A stretch of 9,182 nucleotides of DNA, from contig JBEKGZ010000058.1 in the NCBI GenBank assembly GCA_050012535.1, forward strand, positions 1 through 9,182, given 5' to 3'. The notes under the pieces were generated by a model. The model was not told where the DNA came from. It saw nothing but the letters and a program-made list of their open reading frames with translations, and searched no databases. Position 1 is the stretch's first letter. The number at the start of each line of letters is the position of its first letter. The position numbers were made by a program, and so were the translations under genes. Positions 1 to 6,106 of the stretch are shown here, piece by piece. This DNA is from CAVPLU01 sp050012535 (GTDB taxonomy: Archaea; Thermoproteota; Bathyarchaeia; 40CM-2-53-6).

Positions 1-110
1 GCCACGCCATCAAGACCTCTTTCCTTGACGATCGTGGGCAGTTGTTCTGGCTCTATGAAGGCGTCCCTCGAACCGGTCGTATGAACGTGAAGATCGATCT
101 TGAGTCTCAT
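1..110 (-). CDS. PHP-domain metal-dependent phosphoesterase, N-terminus only (partial)
   Basis: This is the first 37 residues of a minus-strand gene that runs off the left edge. The protein begins MRLKIDLHVHTTGSRDAF and continues to KERGLDGVA. The strand followed by the His-x-His pair (HVH, residues 8-10) and the later RGLDGVA are the first conserved blocks of the PHP (polymerase and histidinol phosphatase) superfamily; a TDH block would be expected just past the edge. In the family these histidines bind a metal cluster that hydrolyses phosphoesters. The exact substrate cannot be told from this fragment. The ATG lies 16 bases after the metG stop in the same direction, so the two are probably co-transcribed. 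It is not the archaeal RNase P PHP-fold subunit (Rpp30), as far as can be judged, because the canonical HxH is kept. The opposite strand is also open here but gives no recognisable protein. Confidence 0.8.
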   Translation of the reverse strand, partial: MRLKIDLHVHTTGSRDAFIEPEQLPTIVKERGLDGV

Positions 111-126
111 ATGATATGGACCCGTC

Positions 127-1794
127 TCAGGCAGCGCCTTGAGTGTGGCTCTTGATCTCCTGATCAGTGATCTTTTTGAATAATGGTACAGGATCGCCTA
201 TCACGTGACCTTCGCGGAGACGAATCTCACCGGCCTCTTCCCAACGTGTTCCAGATAGGCCATTCTGCAAACCAACTTGAGACCAAATCGACTCCGCGCT
301 CGCAGGAAGGAATGGTGCTAGCAAAATCGCAAGAGATCTCACAAGCTGAGCACATACGAACATCGTAGTACGAGCACGAACTGGATCTCGCTTGATTGTA
401 TGCCAAGGCTCGCTCTCACTGAGGTAGAGATTGCCGTCTCGAGCGAGATCGATCACCGCAGACAGGCCTTCCCTCAGCTTGCACTGGTCCAGCGCCATGC
501 TGGCTTTTCTAGGTGATTCCTGAAGCCTCGCGAGTATTGCTTTGTCGCGTTCGTTGAATTCGCCCGGGGCTGGGATTGATCCCGAGAAGTTATTCTTAAT
601 GAAAGTCAGCGTTCTGTGAATGAAGTTGCCGAGCACATCATTGAGGTCTGAATTCACCCGTGCTTGGAAATCCTTCCAAGTGAAGTTGGCGTCCTTAGTT
701 TCTGGTCTGATGGCGATCAGCAGATATCTCCAATAGTCAGCTGGTGCAACCTGCAACGCTTCATCCATCCAGACTCCGATTCGGCGACTCTTGGAGAACC
801 TCTTGTTGTCGAACATTATGAATTCGGTCGAGGATACTTGCCAAGGCAGAACGTAAGGATCCTTCGTCGCAAGGAGCAAAGCCGGGAAGATTATCGTGTG
901 GAACGGGATGTTGTCTTTGCCGATGAAGTGCACGTTTTTTGTTTCTTTGTCAAACCAGTATGTTTTCCAGTCTTCAGGTCTACCGTTCTTCTCGGCCCAT
1001 TCGACAGCCGCAGAGACATATCCTAGAACTGCTTCGAGCCAGACATAGATCGTCTTGTCCTCTGCTCCGGGGAATGGTGCGGGAATCCCCCATCTGTTAT
1101 CTCGTGTGAGTGCTCTAGGGTGCAGTCCCTCTTGGAGCCATCTTTTTGAGAAGTTGCGGGCATTCTCGGGAAGTTGAGCGTTGGAATCGATGTACTGGTT
1201 CAAAGAGTCAGCAAATCGAGGAAGGTCAAAGAACCAGTGTTTCGAGGACTTGACGGTTGGGGTTGTGCCGCAAAACGCGCAACGGGGGGACTTCAATTCC
1301 AGCGGGTCGAGGACTCGGCCACAGCTATCGCATTGGTCTCCTCTTGCATTGTCCTGACCACAGTGGGGGCATATTCCCTCTACAAATCGGTCAGGGAGAA
1401 AACGCCCGCACTTTGGGCAGAACGGGAGATTCACGGTCTCGGTGAATATGAAGCCGTTATCGTAGACTTTGCGGTAGAATTCCTGAACGTATCTCCTATG
1501 AACGGGATTCTCAGTTCTGGTGTAGTTTGTGAAGCGGATCTGATACTTATCCAGCAAATCGCATATTGTCGCGTGATACTCGTCAGTAAGCTGTTTCGGG
1601 GCTATTCCTTTCTTGATAGCTTCAACTTCGATAGGTGTCCCGTGCTCGTCCGACCCCGTGACAGAGATAACGTCCTCGCCTTTGAGCGACAAGTACCTCG
1701 CGAAAACATCCGCAGAAAGCAGATGAATGAAAGTGCCAAGATGGGGAATCGTGTTGACGTACGGCCATGCTGAGCACACTATCCACTTGCCCAC
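127..1794 (-). CDS. metG: Methionyl-tRNA synthetase (class I aminoacyl-tRNA synthetase)
   Basis: Charges tRNA-Met with methionine in the cytoplasm. The Rossmann catalytic domain opens with the HIGH-type motif PHLG (residues 17-20 from the GTG start) inside SAWPYVNTIPHLGT. The zinc insertion has four CxxC knuckles (C126/C129, C142/C145, C155/C158, C172/C175), the full double-zinc form. The KMSKS loop reads RFSKS (about 332-336), followed by the alpha-helical anticodon-binding domain. It ends at about 555 residues near LFKKITDQEI, with no C-terminal EMAPII-like tRNA-binding domain; archaea often carry that as a separate protein. I place the start at GTG 1794, because GGAGG (1803-1807) lies 8 bases ahead and the family sequence begins there. 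An in-frame ATG at 1842 would add 16 residues (MQGRSSSWGRIVEEHR) that do not look conserved and would place the Shine-Dalgarno inside the gene. The PHP gene follows 16 bases downstream. Confidence 0.97.
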   Translation of the reverse strand: MGKWIVCSAWPYVNTIPHLGTFIHLLSADVFARYLSLKGEDVISVTGSDEHGTPIEVEAIKKGIAPKQLTDEYHATICDLLDKYQIRFTNYTRTENPVHRRYVQEFYRKVYDNGFIFTETVNLPFCPKCGRFLPDRFVEGICPHCGQDNARGDQCDSCGRVLDPLELKSPRCAFCGTTPTVKSSKHWFFDLPRFADSLNQYIDSNAQLPENARNFSKRWLQEGLHPRALTRDNRWGIPAPFPGAEDKTIYVWLEAVLGYVSAAVEWAEKNGRPEDWKTYWFDKETKNVHFIGKDNIPFHTIIFPALLLATKDPYVLPWQVSSTEFIMFDNKRFSKSRRIGVWMDEALQVAPADYWRYLLIAIRPETKDANFTWKDFQARVNSDLNDVLGNFIHRTLTFIKNNFSGSIPAPGEFNERDKAILARLQESPRKASMALDQCKLREGLSAVIDLARDGNLYLSESEPWHTIKRDPVRARTTMFVCAQLVRSLAILLAPFLPASAESIWSQVGLQNGLSGTRWEEAGEIRLREGHVIGDPVPLFKKITDQEIKSHTQGAA

Positions 1795-1802
1795 TCTATG
1801 TT

Positions 1803-1807
1803 CCTCC
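1803..1807 (-). promoter_or_regulatory. Shine-Dalgarno site that sets the metG start
   Basis: The minus strand reads GGAGG, 8 bases before GTG 1794, a strong match to the archaeal anti-Shine-Dalgarno sequence. It favours GTG 1794 over the in-frame upstream ATG at 1842. Confidence 0.7.
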
Positions 1808-1988
1808 ACGATGCGCCCCCAACTTGATGACCGGCCCTGCAAGATCGCCAGTTCGACACGACACTACAGGCGCCCTGAACTGACCTCCAAGGCCTGAACA
1901 GCGCATACGCGACTCTGCAAATAGATTAACGTTTTTAGTTGGAGCGTCAAATGGGAACGAAGAAATAGACCACAGACAATGTGCTCAC
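1808..1988. other. Divergent intergenic region between metG and aIF2-beta
   Basis: This spacer must hold the promoters of both the minus-strand metG unit and the plus-strand aIF2-beta unit. The only AT-rich part is about 1918-1940 (AAATAGATTAACGTTTTTAG), where a weak TATA-like element could sit on either strand. I see no convincing RNA gene, long inverted repeat or conserved small ORF. A 17-codon GTG frame on the minus strand that ends at the metG Shine-Dalgarno lacks its own well-spaced ribosome-binding site. Confidence 0.4.
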
Positions 1989-2001
1989 GAGGAAGAGTAC
2001 G

Positions 2002-2412
2002 ATGAGCGACGAGTACACAAAGTTACTGGACGCCGCGATGGCAGAGATCCCCAAGAGGACCTCTTCGGGTGAACGATTCGAGCTGCCTAGGATTCAGGGA
2101 GTCAGAATTGGCAGCAGAACCATTGTACAGAACTTCAAAGAGATCGCTGACCGTATGAATCGTGACCCACATCATCTTCTCAAGTTCCTCTCCAAGGAGC
2201 TAGCTACAGCCGTAACGACGGACGGAACACGAGCGATCTTTAAAGGAGTATTCAAAGTGGAGTCCATGAATAGGCTGTTGAACATCTACACACAGAGATT
2301 CGTGATCTGCCCGGTTTGCAAGCGACCCGACACCAAGATGGACAGACAGGAGCGGTACACCTTCCTCACATGCGAGGCCTGCGGAGCAAGATCGCCCGTA
2401 TCGACTGCCTGA
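2002..2412 (+). CDS. Translation initiation factor aIF2, beta subunit
   Basis: Beta subunit of the archaeal heterotrimer aIF2, which brings initiator Met-tRNA to the small ribosomal subunit in a GTP-dependent way. The 136-residue protein has a short N-terminal helix (MSDEYTKLLDAAM), the central alpha-beta domain with the family blocks RTIVQNFKEIADRMNRDPHH and LLKFLSKELATA (about 39-70), and a C-terminal C2-C2 zinc ribbon (C103, C106, C124, C127; CPVC and CEAC). The length is normal for archaeal aIF2-beta. I chose ATG 2002 because GAGG (1989-1992) lies 9 bases upstream; an in-frame GTG at 1981 would extend it by seven poorly conserved residues. It is the first gene of the plus-strand translation block, and DUF424 starts 13 bases after its stop. 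Confidence 0.96.
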   Translation: MSDEYTKLLDAAMAEIPKRTSSGERFELPRIQGVRIGSRTIVQNFKEIADRMNRDPHHLLKFLSKELATAVTTDGTRAIFKGVFKVESMNRLLNIYTQRFVICPVCKRPDTKMDRQERYTFLTCEACGARSPVSTA

Positions 2413-2425
2413 GAAGTGCCAGATA

Positions 2426-2722
2426 GTGGAAGTCCATCTGCGAGTCATCCACGACAAACGCGGCGTACTGGTCGCCGCTTGCGACGCTGGACTTCTGGGC
2501 GAGACCTTCAGACAAGGCAGAATGAAGCTCGAGGTCAACCCCCAATTCTATGGCGGCGCACTGTGTACCATCGAGAAGGCCATGGAGGCTCTTGTGGAGG
2601 CAGATGTCGCCAACCTTGTTGGAGAAACCACGATCAAAGCTGCCGTCGACAAAGGCCTAGTAGACCCTGATGCAGTGATCTACTTCGGTGCGGTCCCCCA
2701 TGTCCAGATCGTAAGGCTGTAA
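2426..2722 (+). CDS. DUF424 family archaeal protein of unknown function
   Basis: A 98-residue protein recognised as archaeal family DUF424 from its conserved blocks: an N-terminal strand (VEVHLRVIHDKRGVLVAACD), LLGETFRQG, LEVNPQFYGG (about 36-44), ANLVGETTIKAAVDKGLVDP, and the C-terminal VPHVQIVRL. No catalytic motif, signal peptide or membrane segment is visible, and the family has no established function that I know of. The start is GTG 2426, 13 bases after the aIF2-beta stop; upstream purines (GAGAAG) give only a weak Shine-Dalgarno, so translation may be coupled to the preceding gene. Its place between aIF2-beta and aIF1A suggests a role linked to translation, but that is guilt by association. 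It reads as intact and full-length. Confidence 0.9.
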   Translation: MEVHLRVIHDKRGVLVAACDAGLLGETFRQGRMKLEVNPQFYGGALCTIEKAMEALVEADVANLVGETTIKAAVDKGLVDPDAVIYFGAVPHVQIVRL

Positions 2723-2735
2723 GACCCGAGCTGCC

Positions 2736-2750
2736 GAGTATACTCTTATA
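2736..2750 (+). promoter_or_regulatory. Candidate promoter for aIF1A with palindrome GAGTATACTC
   Basis: In the 74-base gap between DUF424 and aIF1A there is a perfect 10-base palindrome, GAGTATACTC (2736-2745), directly followed by TTATA (2746-2750). An archaeal TATA box here would start transcription about 25 bases later (about 2770-2776), leaving a 20-25 base leader before TTG 2797. The palindrome may be an operator, or it may simply reflect the self-complementary nature of TATA. Confidence 0.35.
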
Positions 2751-2796
2751 CTGCCACTTCCGATTACACGAATCTGCGAGCTTTGAGAGTGGGCTG

Positions 2797-3102
2797 TTGG
2801 GCAAGAAGAAAGTCCTTAGCGAAGGGCAGCTTCGCGAGATGGTAACCCCGGGCGAGGGGCAAATGTTTGGCATCGTCCTGCAGATGCTTGGTTACGATAG
2901 GCTGATGGTGAAGTGCGCAGATGGGCATGAGAGGATGTGCCGAATCAGAGGGAAGATGAAGAGACGTGTCTGGATCAAGGTAGGAGATATTGTTCTAGTG
3001 GCGCCCTGGGATTTCCAGTTTGAGACTCGCGGAGACATCCTGTGGAGATACACAGAGGCCCAAGCCCAGATAATGCGTCAGAAAGGTCAGCTCGCAATGT
3101 GA
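2797..3102 (+). CDS. Translation initiation factor aIF1A (eIF1A/IF1 family)
   Basis: A small-subunit A-site factor that promotes initiation-complex assembly and scanning or start selection with aIF1 and aIF2. The 101-residue protein starts MGKKKVLSEG, as archaeal aIF1A usually does, then has the S1/OB-fold: EGQMFGIVLQMLGYDRLMVKC, the RNA-binding CRIRGKMKRRVWIKVGDIVLV block (about 48-68), and the C-terminal APWDFQFETRGDILWRYT. The eukaryotic C-terminal tail is absent, as is normal in archaea. The start codon is TTG 2797; it is chosen because MGKKK is the conserved N-terminus and no in-frame ATG precedes it. GAGAGTGG about 4-12 bases upstream can act as a weak Shine-Dalgarno. Its stop codon overlaps a possible GTG start of the RIO1 gene. 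Confidence 0.96.
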   Translation: MGKKKVLSEGQLREMVTPGEGQMFGIVLQMLGYDRLMVKCADGHERMCRIRGKMKRRVWIKVGDIVLVAPWDFQFETRGDILWRYTEAQAQIMRQKGQLAM

Positions 3103-3122
3103 GCGCCTACGGGTGCCTGTCT

Positions 3123-3923
3123 GTGGCGTGGTCGAGGAATGAAGAGCGACTCAGACTGAGACAGGCACGATATGAGACTACCCGCCTGATGAGGGATAAG
3201 AGAAGCGAAGAGCTGGAAGCGCTCGAACAGGTTTTCGACAAATCCACGCTCATGGTAATCTACCACATGCTCGACACAGGCAAACTCTCGAAAATCTCAG
3301 GTGCCGTTAGGTCTGGCAAGGAAGCGAAGATCTACTGTGGAATAGGTCCTAAGAAGAAGGAGATCGCTATCAAGATCTATTTGACACTATCAGCCGAGTT
3401 CAAGAAAGGCAGGCTCGCATACATAGAAGGAGACCCGAGATTCGAGAGAACACGCACGGACACGCGATCACTCGTGTACCTCTGGGCCCAGAAGGAATTC
3501 AGGAATCTCAAGCAGGCCCATGATGCGAAAGTGCGTGTGCCGAAACCCATCTCAGTGCAGAAGAACGTCTTGCTGATGGAGTTCATAGGCAAGCAAGGTG
3601 AACCGGCACCGTTGCTCAGAGAGATCGTGTTGAAGAAGCCAGACAGGACCTACAGAGAGTTGATCGCATTCCTTCGGCTCCTATATCAGAACGCAGAACT
3701 GGTTCATGGAGACTTGAGCGAGTATAACATAATGATCTGGCACGGCCACCCTGTCATCTTTGACGTCTCACAGGCGGTAGCAACGGAACATCCTATGGCC
3801 GACCAATTGCTTATGAGGGACATCCTGAACTTGAACCGTTACTTCCACCAGATCGGAGTCGAGACTGAGAGCGAGAGCGACATCTACGATCAAGTGGTGA
3901 CAACAACTGTCGACCAAGACTAG
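3123..3923 (+). CDS. RIO1-type serine protein kinase/ATPase
   Basis: An atypical kinase of the RIO1 branch, whose eukaryotic and archaeal members act in final maturation of the small ribosomal subunit. Counting from GTG 3123 (266 residues): a basic N-terminal helical region, the flexible P-loop SGKEAKIY (64-71), the ATP-contacting Lys 84 in IAIKIY, the hinge MEFIG (152-156), the catalytic loop HGDLSEYN (195-202, with Asp 197 and Asn 202), and the metal-binding Asp 214 in FDVSQAV, the RIO form of DFG. All catalytic residues are present. The start is uncertain. GTG 3123 has GGGTG 7 bases ahead and keeps the helix beginning RNEERLRLRQ. GTG 3099 would overlap the aIF1A stop, ATG 3189 would remove the helix, and an ATG at 3042 would lie deep inside aIF1A. 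The KH protein gene starts 4 bases after its stop. Confidence 0.94.
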   Translation: MAWSRNEERLRLRQARYETTRLMRDKRSEELEALEQVFDKSTLMVIYHMLDTGKLSKISGAVRSGKEAKIYCGIGPKKKEIAIKIYLTLSAEFKKGRLAYIEGDPRFERTRTDTRSLVYLWAQKEFRNLKQAHDAKVRVPKPISVQKNVLLMEFIGKQGEPAPLLREIVLKKPDRTYRELIAFLRLLYQNAELVHGDLSEYNIMIWHGHPVIFDVSQAVATEHPMADQLLMRDILNLNRYFHQIGVETESESDIYDQVVTTTVDQD

Positions 3924-3927
3924 TACG

Positions 3928-4479
3928 ATGATACCTCACGATAGGATAGGCGTGTTGCTCGGTCGAGAAGGCGCCACGAAGGCCGAGATTGAACGAGCAT
4001 TCAAAGTCAAGCTGTACGTCAACAGCGAGTTAGGAACAATCGAAGTTACACCTGCCGAGGATAGTGACGATCCATCGACAATTCTGCGTGCAAAGGACGT
4101 GGTGACTGCAGTCGGTAGAGGATTCTCACCCGAGCGTGCAATGAAATTGGTGGATGACGATATTGTGCTTGACATAATTGATCTTCGAGAACTCTTCGGA
4201 AAGAACGAAAGCGACATCAACCGTATCAAGGGCAGAGTCATCGGCAGCGAAGGAAAGATGAGACGACTCCTAGAGGAGATGACAGACTCGAAAGTCTCCG
4301 TCTACGGATCAACCATATCGATGATTGGTGAGTTTGAGGCGGTTTCCGCTACGAGACAGGCAATCGAGATGTTGATCAAAGGAAAACAGCACTCGTCCGT
4401 GTACAAATACCTTAGAAGAACCAGAAGCGAAAGCAAGAGAAGAAAGACGCTGGAACTCTGGGAGAAGCCGCCCAAATGA
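3928..4479 (+). CDS. Two-KH-domain RNA-binding protein, archaeal Pno1/Dim2/Krr1-like
   Basis: An RNA-binding protein of 183 residues with two KH domains. The first begins almost at the N-terminus (DRIGVLLGREGATKAEIE; GxxG loop G12-R-E-G15). The second carries GRVIGSEGKMRRLLEE (GxxG loop G106-S-E-G109), followed by the VSVYGSTISMIGEFEAV strands and the helix with IKGKQHSSVYKYL. The C-terminus is basic (about 163-174). This arrangement matches archaeal homologues of eukaryotic Pno1/Dim2 and Krr1, which bind small-subunit rRNA during assembly; their neighbourhood with RIO1 is well conserved. Start ATG 3928 lies 4 bases after the RIO1 stop with no clear Shine-Dalgarno, so translational coupling is likely. 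The stretch before the first KH strand is short, but an in-frame stop at 3898-3900 leaves no room for a much longer form. Confidence 0.92.
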   Translation: MIPHDRIGVLLGREGATKAEIERAFKVKLYVNSELGTIEVTPAEDSDDPSTILRAKDVVTAVGRGFSPERAMKLVDDDIVLDIIDLRELFGKNESDINRIKGRVIGSEGKMRRLLEEMTDSKVSVYGSTISMIGEFEAVSATRQAIEMLIKGKQHSSVYKYLRRTRSESKRRKTLELWEKPPK

Positions 4480-4540
4480 GCGTTCATGTCTTGGCAACGA
4501 CTTCGGATACGAGAGACCGACTCACCTGTGGAATCTCAAG
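4480..4540 (+). other. Spacer between KH-protein gene and top6B
   Basis: This 61-base gap is long for the block. The reading frame of top6B stays open through it, but there is no in-frame ATG, GTG or TTG that would give a family-like extension. I see no strong TATA box or Shine-Dalgarno; TGGA at 4529-4532, 8 bases before the ATG, is the nearest candidate. A 20-codon-scale frame from ATG 4486 is not recognisable. Confidence 0.4.
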
Positions 4541-6106
4541 ATGAAAGCCGCTGAGGTTTTCCAAGAGATCTCCCCCGCCGATTTCTTCTACAGGAACCGC
4601 GACATTGCGGGATTTACCAACCCAACACGCGCGATCTACTCAACGATACGTGAACTTCTTGAGAACTCACTTGATGCATGCGAGGTTCATGCCATTACGC
4701 CGGACATTTACATGAGGATCTCGCACGAGTCTGGACCAGCAGATGGCCCAGGAGTCTATCGTATCAGAGTGATGGATAACGGGATTGGGGTGCCTTCGAA
4801 ACTCATACCTTCAGCATTCGGCCAAGTCCTATTTGGTTCAAAATACAAGCTCAGGCAGACGCGTGGACAGTTTGGCCTGGGCGGCAAGATGGCGATACTC
4901 TACGGGCAGATCACCACCCACTCAGAGGCAGTCGTCTTTTCGAGCACCGGTCCAACAAAGATACACGAGTTAAGGCTCCGGATAGATATTCAACACAATC
5001 TGCCTGAAAAGATCAAAGAGATCACGCACCCGAACCCAGACCGTTGGCATGGCACCATAGTTGAGTTCTCAACCGAGGCAGACTACACACGGGCAATGCC
5101 CAAGATCCTAGACTACCTCCAAGAGACCGCGATTGTTGCACCATATGCCAACCTTACCTTCGTTGACCCCAGAGGAAGACTCTACAAGTTCGAGCGCGCA
5201 ACAACTCACATGCCTGACCCCCCAGAAGAGACGACCTTGCATCCCCACGGCGTCGACGTCGAGACGATGAAACGCATCGTGGAAGTGACGCAGGCTCGAT
5301 CACTTCATGCTTTCATGAAGATGCACTTCCAGCGGGTCGGAGATACGACAGCGCGCAGGTTTCTAGAATACGCAGGCATCCCAGCCAAGAAGAATCCCAA
5401 GAAGATGACAAACGAAGAGACCGTTTCCCTCGTAAATGCAATGAAAAATTTTGAGGACTTCCTTCCCCCCGACTCCAGTTGTCTCTCTCCGCTGGGCGAA
5501 GAGTTGTTGAAGGCCGGGATCAAGAAGGAGCTGGCCCCAGAGTTTCTGGAAGTATATCAGCGGAAGCCAGCCGCATATTCAGGATTTCCGTTCATCGTTG
5601 AGGTTGGAATCGCGTACGGCGGCAAGATCCCGAGCACTAGCGGAGTTGTGCTCTACCGGTTCGCAAACAAGATTCCGCTTCTCTTTGATGAGGCAAGTGA
5701 TGTCTCGTGGAAGGTAGCTAACTCGCTCGTCGACTGGAGGCACTACAAAGTACTTCCCGACATGCCCATCGCCGTGTTCATTCACCTCTGCTCCACGAAA
5801 GTGCCCTACAAGACTGTGGGAAAGGAGTTCATTGCTGACCGACCCGATGTTGAGAGAGAGATACTCAACGCTGTGCGAGAGGTGGCCAGGCGGCTCTCCG
5901 TCTTCCTCTCTCGGAAGCACAGTTTCGAGCGGGAGAAGAAACGACTTGATGTTTTTGAGAAGTATCTGCCGAAGATAGCTTTGTTCTCAACCAAGCTTGC
6001 GAAGAAGAAAAAGGAACCAAACGTCAAACCGTTACTCAAGAATGTGTCAAAGTATGAAGAAAAAGAGGATACAGGAGAAACGGGCGAAGAAGCGCGGGCT
6101 GATTAA
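4541..6106 (+). CDS. top6B: DNA topoisomerase VI subunit B (GHKL ATPase)
   Basis: ATPase subunit of the type IIB topoisomerase, which relaxes and decatenates DNA as an A2B2 heterotetramer. The 521-residue protein keeps the family layout. The GHKL domain has an N-box ELLENSLDACE (Glu 38 and Asn 42 at the expected catalytic and Mg-binding places), MDNGIGVP (Asp 79) and the lid GQFGLGGKM (109-117). A helix-two-turn-helix domain follows (about 254-280, SLHAFMKMHFQRVGDTTARR), then the transducer domain with the switch lysine in VPYKTVGKEFIA (Lys 428). The tail after about residue 485 is charged and ends in an acidic stretch. Length is close to characterised archaeal Top6B (about 530). The start is ATG 4541, since FFYRNRDIAGFTNPTRA sits at the usual distance from it. 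Its 3' end overlaps the probable start of top6A, which supports joint production of the two subunits. Confidence 0.97.
   Translation: MKAAEVFQEISPADFFYRNRDIAGFTNPTRAIYSTIRELLENSLDACEVHAITPDIYMRISHESGPADGPGVYRIRVMDNGIGVPSKLIPSAFGQVLFGSKYKLRQTRGQFGLGGKMAILYGQITTHSEAVVFSSTGPTKIHELRLRIDIQHNLPEKIKEITHPNPDRWHGTIVEFSTEADYTRAMPKILDYLQETAIVAPYANLTFVDPRGRLYKFERATTHMPDPPEETTLHPHGVDVETMKRIVEVTQARSLHAFMKMHFQRVGDTTARRFLEYAGIPAKKNPKKMTNEETVSLVNAMKNFEDFLPPDSSCLSPLGEELLKAGIKKELAPEFLEVYQRKPAAYSGFPFIVEVGIAYGGKIPSTSGVVLYRFANKIPLLFDEASDVSWKVANSLVDWRHYKVLPDMPIAVFIHLCSTKVPYKTVGKEFIADRPDVEREILNAVREVARRLSVFLSRKHSFEREKKRLDVFEKYLPKIALFSTKLAKKKKEPNVKPLLKNVSKYEEKEDTGETGEEARAD

Noticed and set aside
3..155. Plus-strand open frame of about 50 codons ending in TGA, opposite the PHP gene and the metG end
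   Set aside because: It is the mirror of the PHP gene, whose minus-strand frame gives a clearly recognisable KIDLHVHTTGS motif; the plus-strand translation matches nothing I know.
664..1026. Plus-strand open frame of 120 codons antisense to metG
   Set aside because: Shadow of metG; no family features.
1174..1773. Long plus-strand open frame (199 codons) antisense to metG
   Set aside because: It lies wholly opposite the metG catalytic and zinc regions, has no recognisable motif or ribosome-binding site, and is a coding shadow.
1795..1846. Short GTG leader peptide (about 17 codons) ending at the metG start
   Set aside because: The nearest GGAGGT is about 18 bases upstream of its GTG, too far for initiation, and the peptide shows no attenuation-like codon bias.
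2200..2538. Minus-strand open frame across aIF2-beta and DUF424
   Set aside because: Both plus-strand genes are well-recognised families; the antisense frame has no motif.
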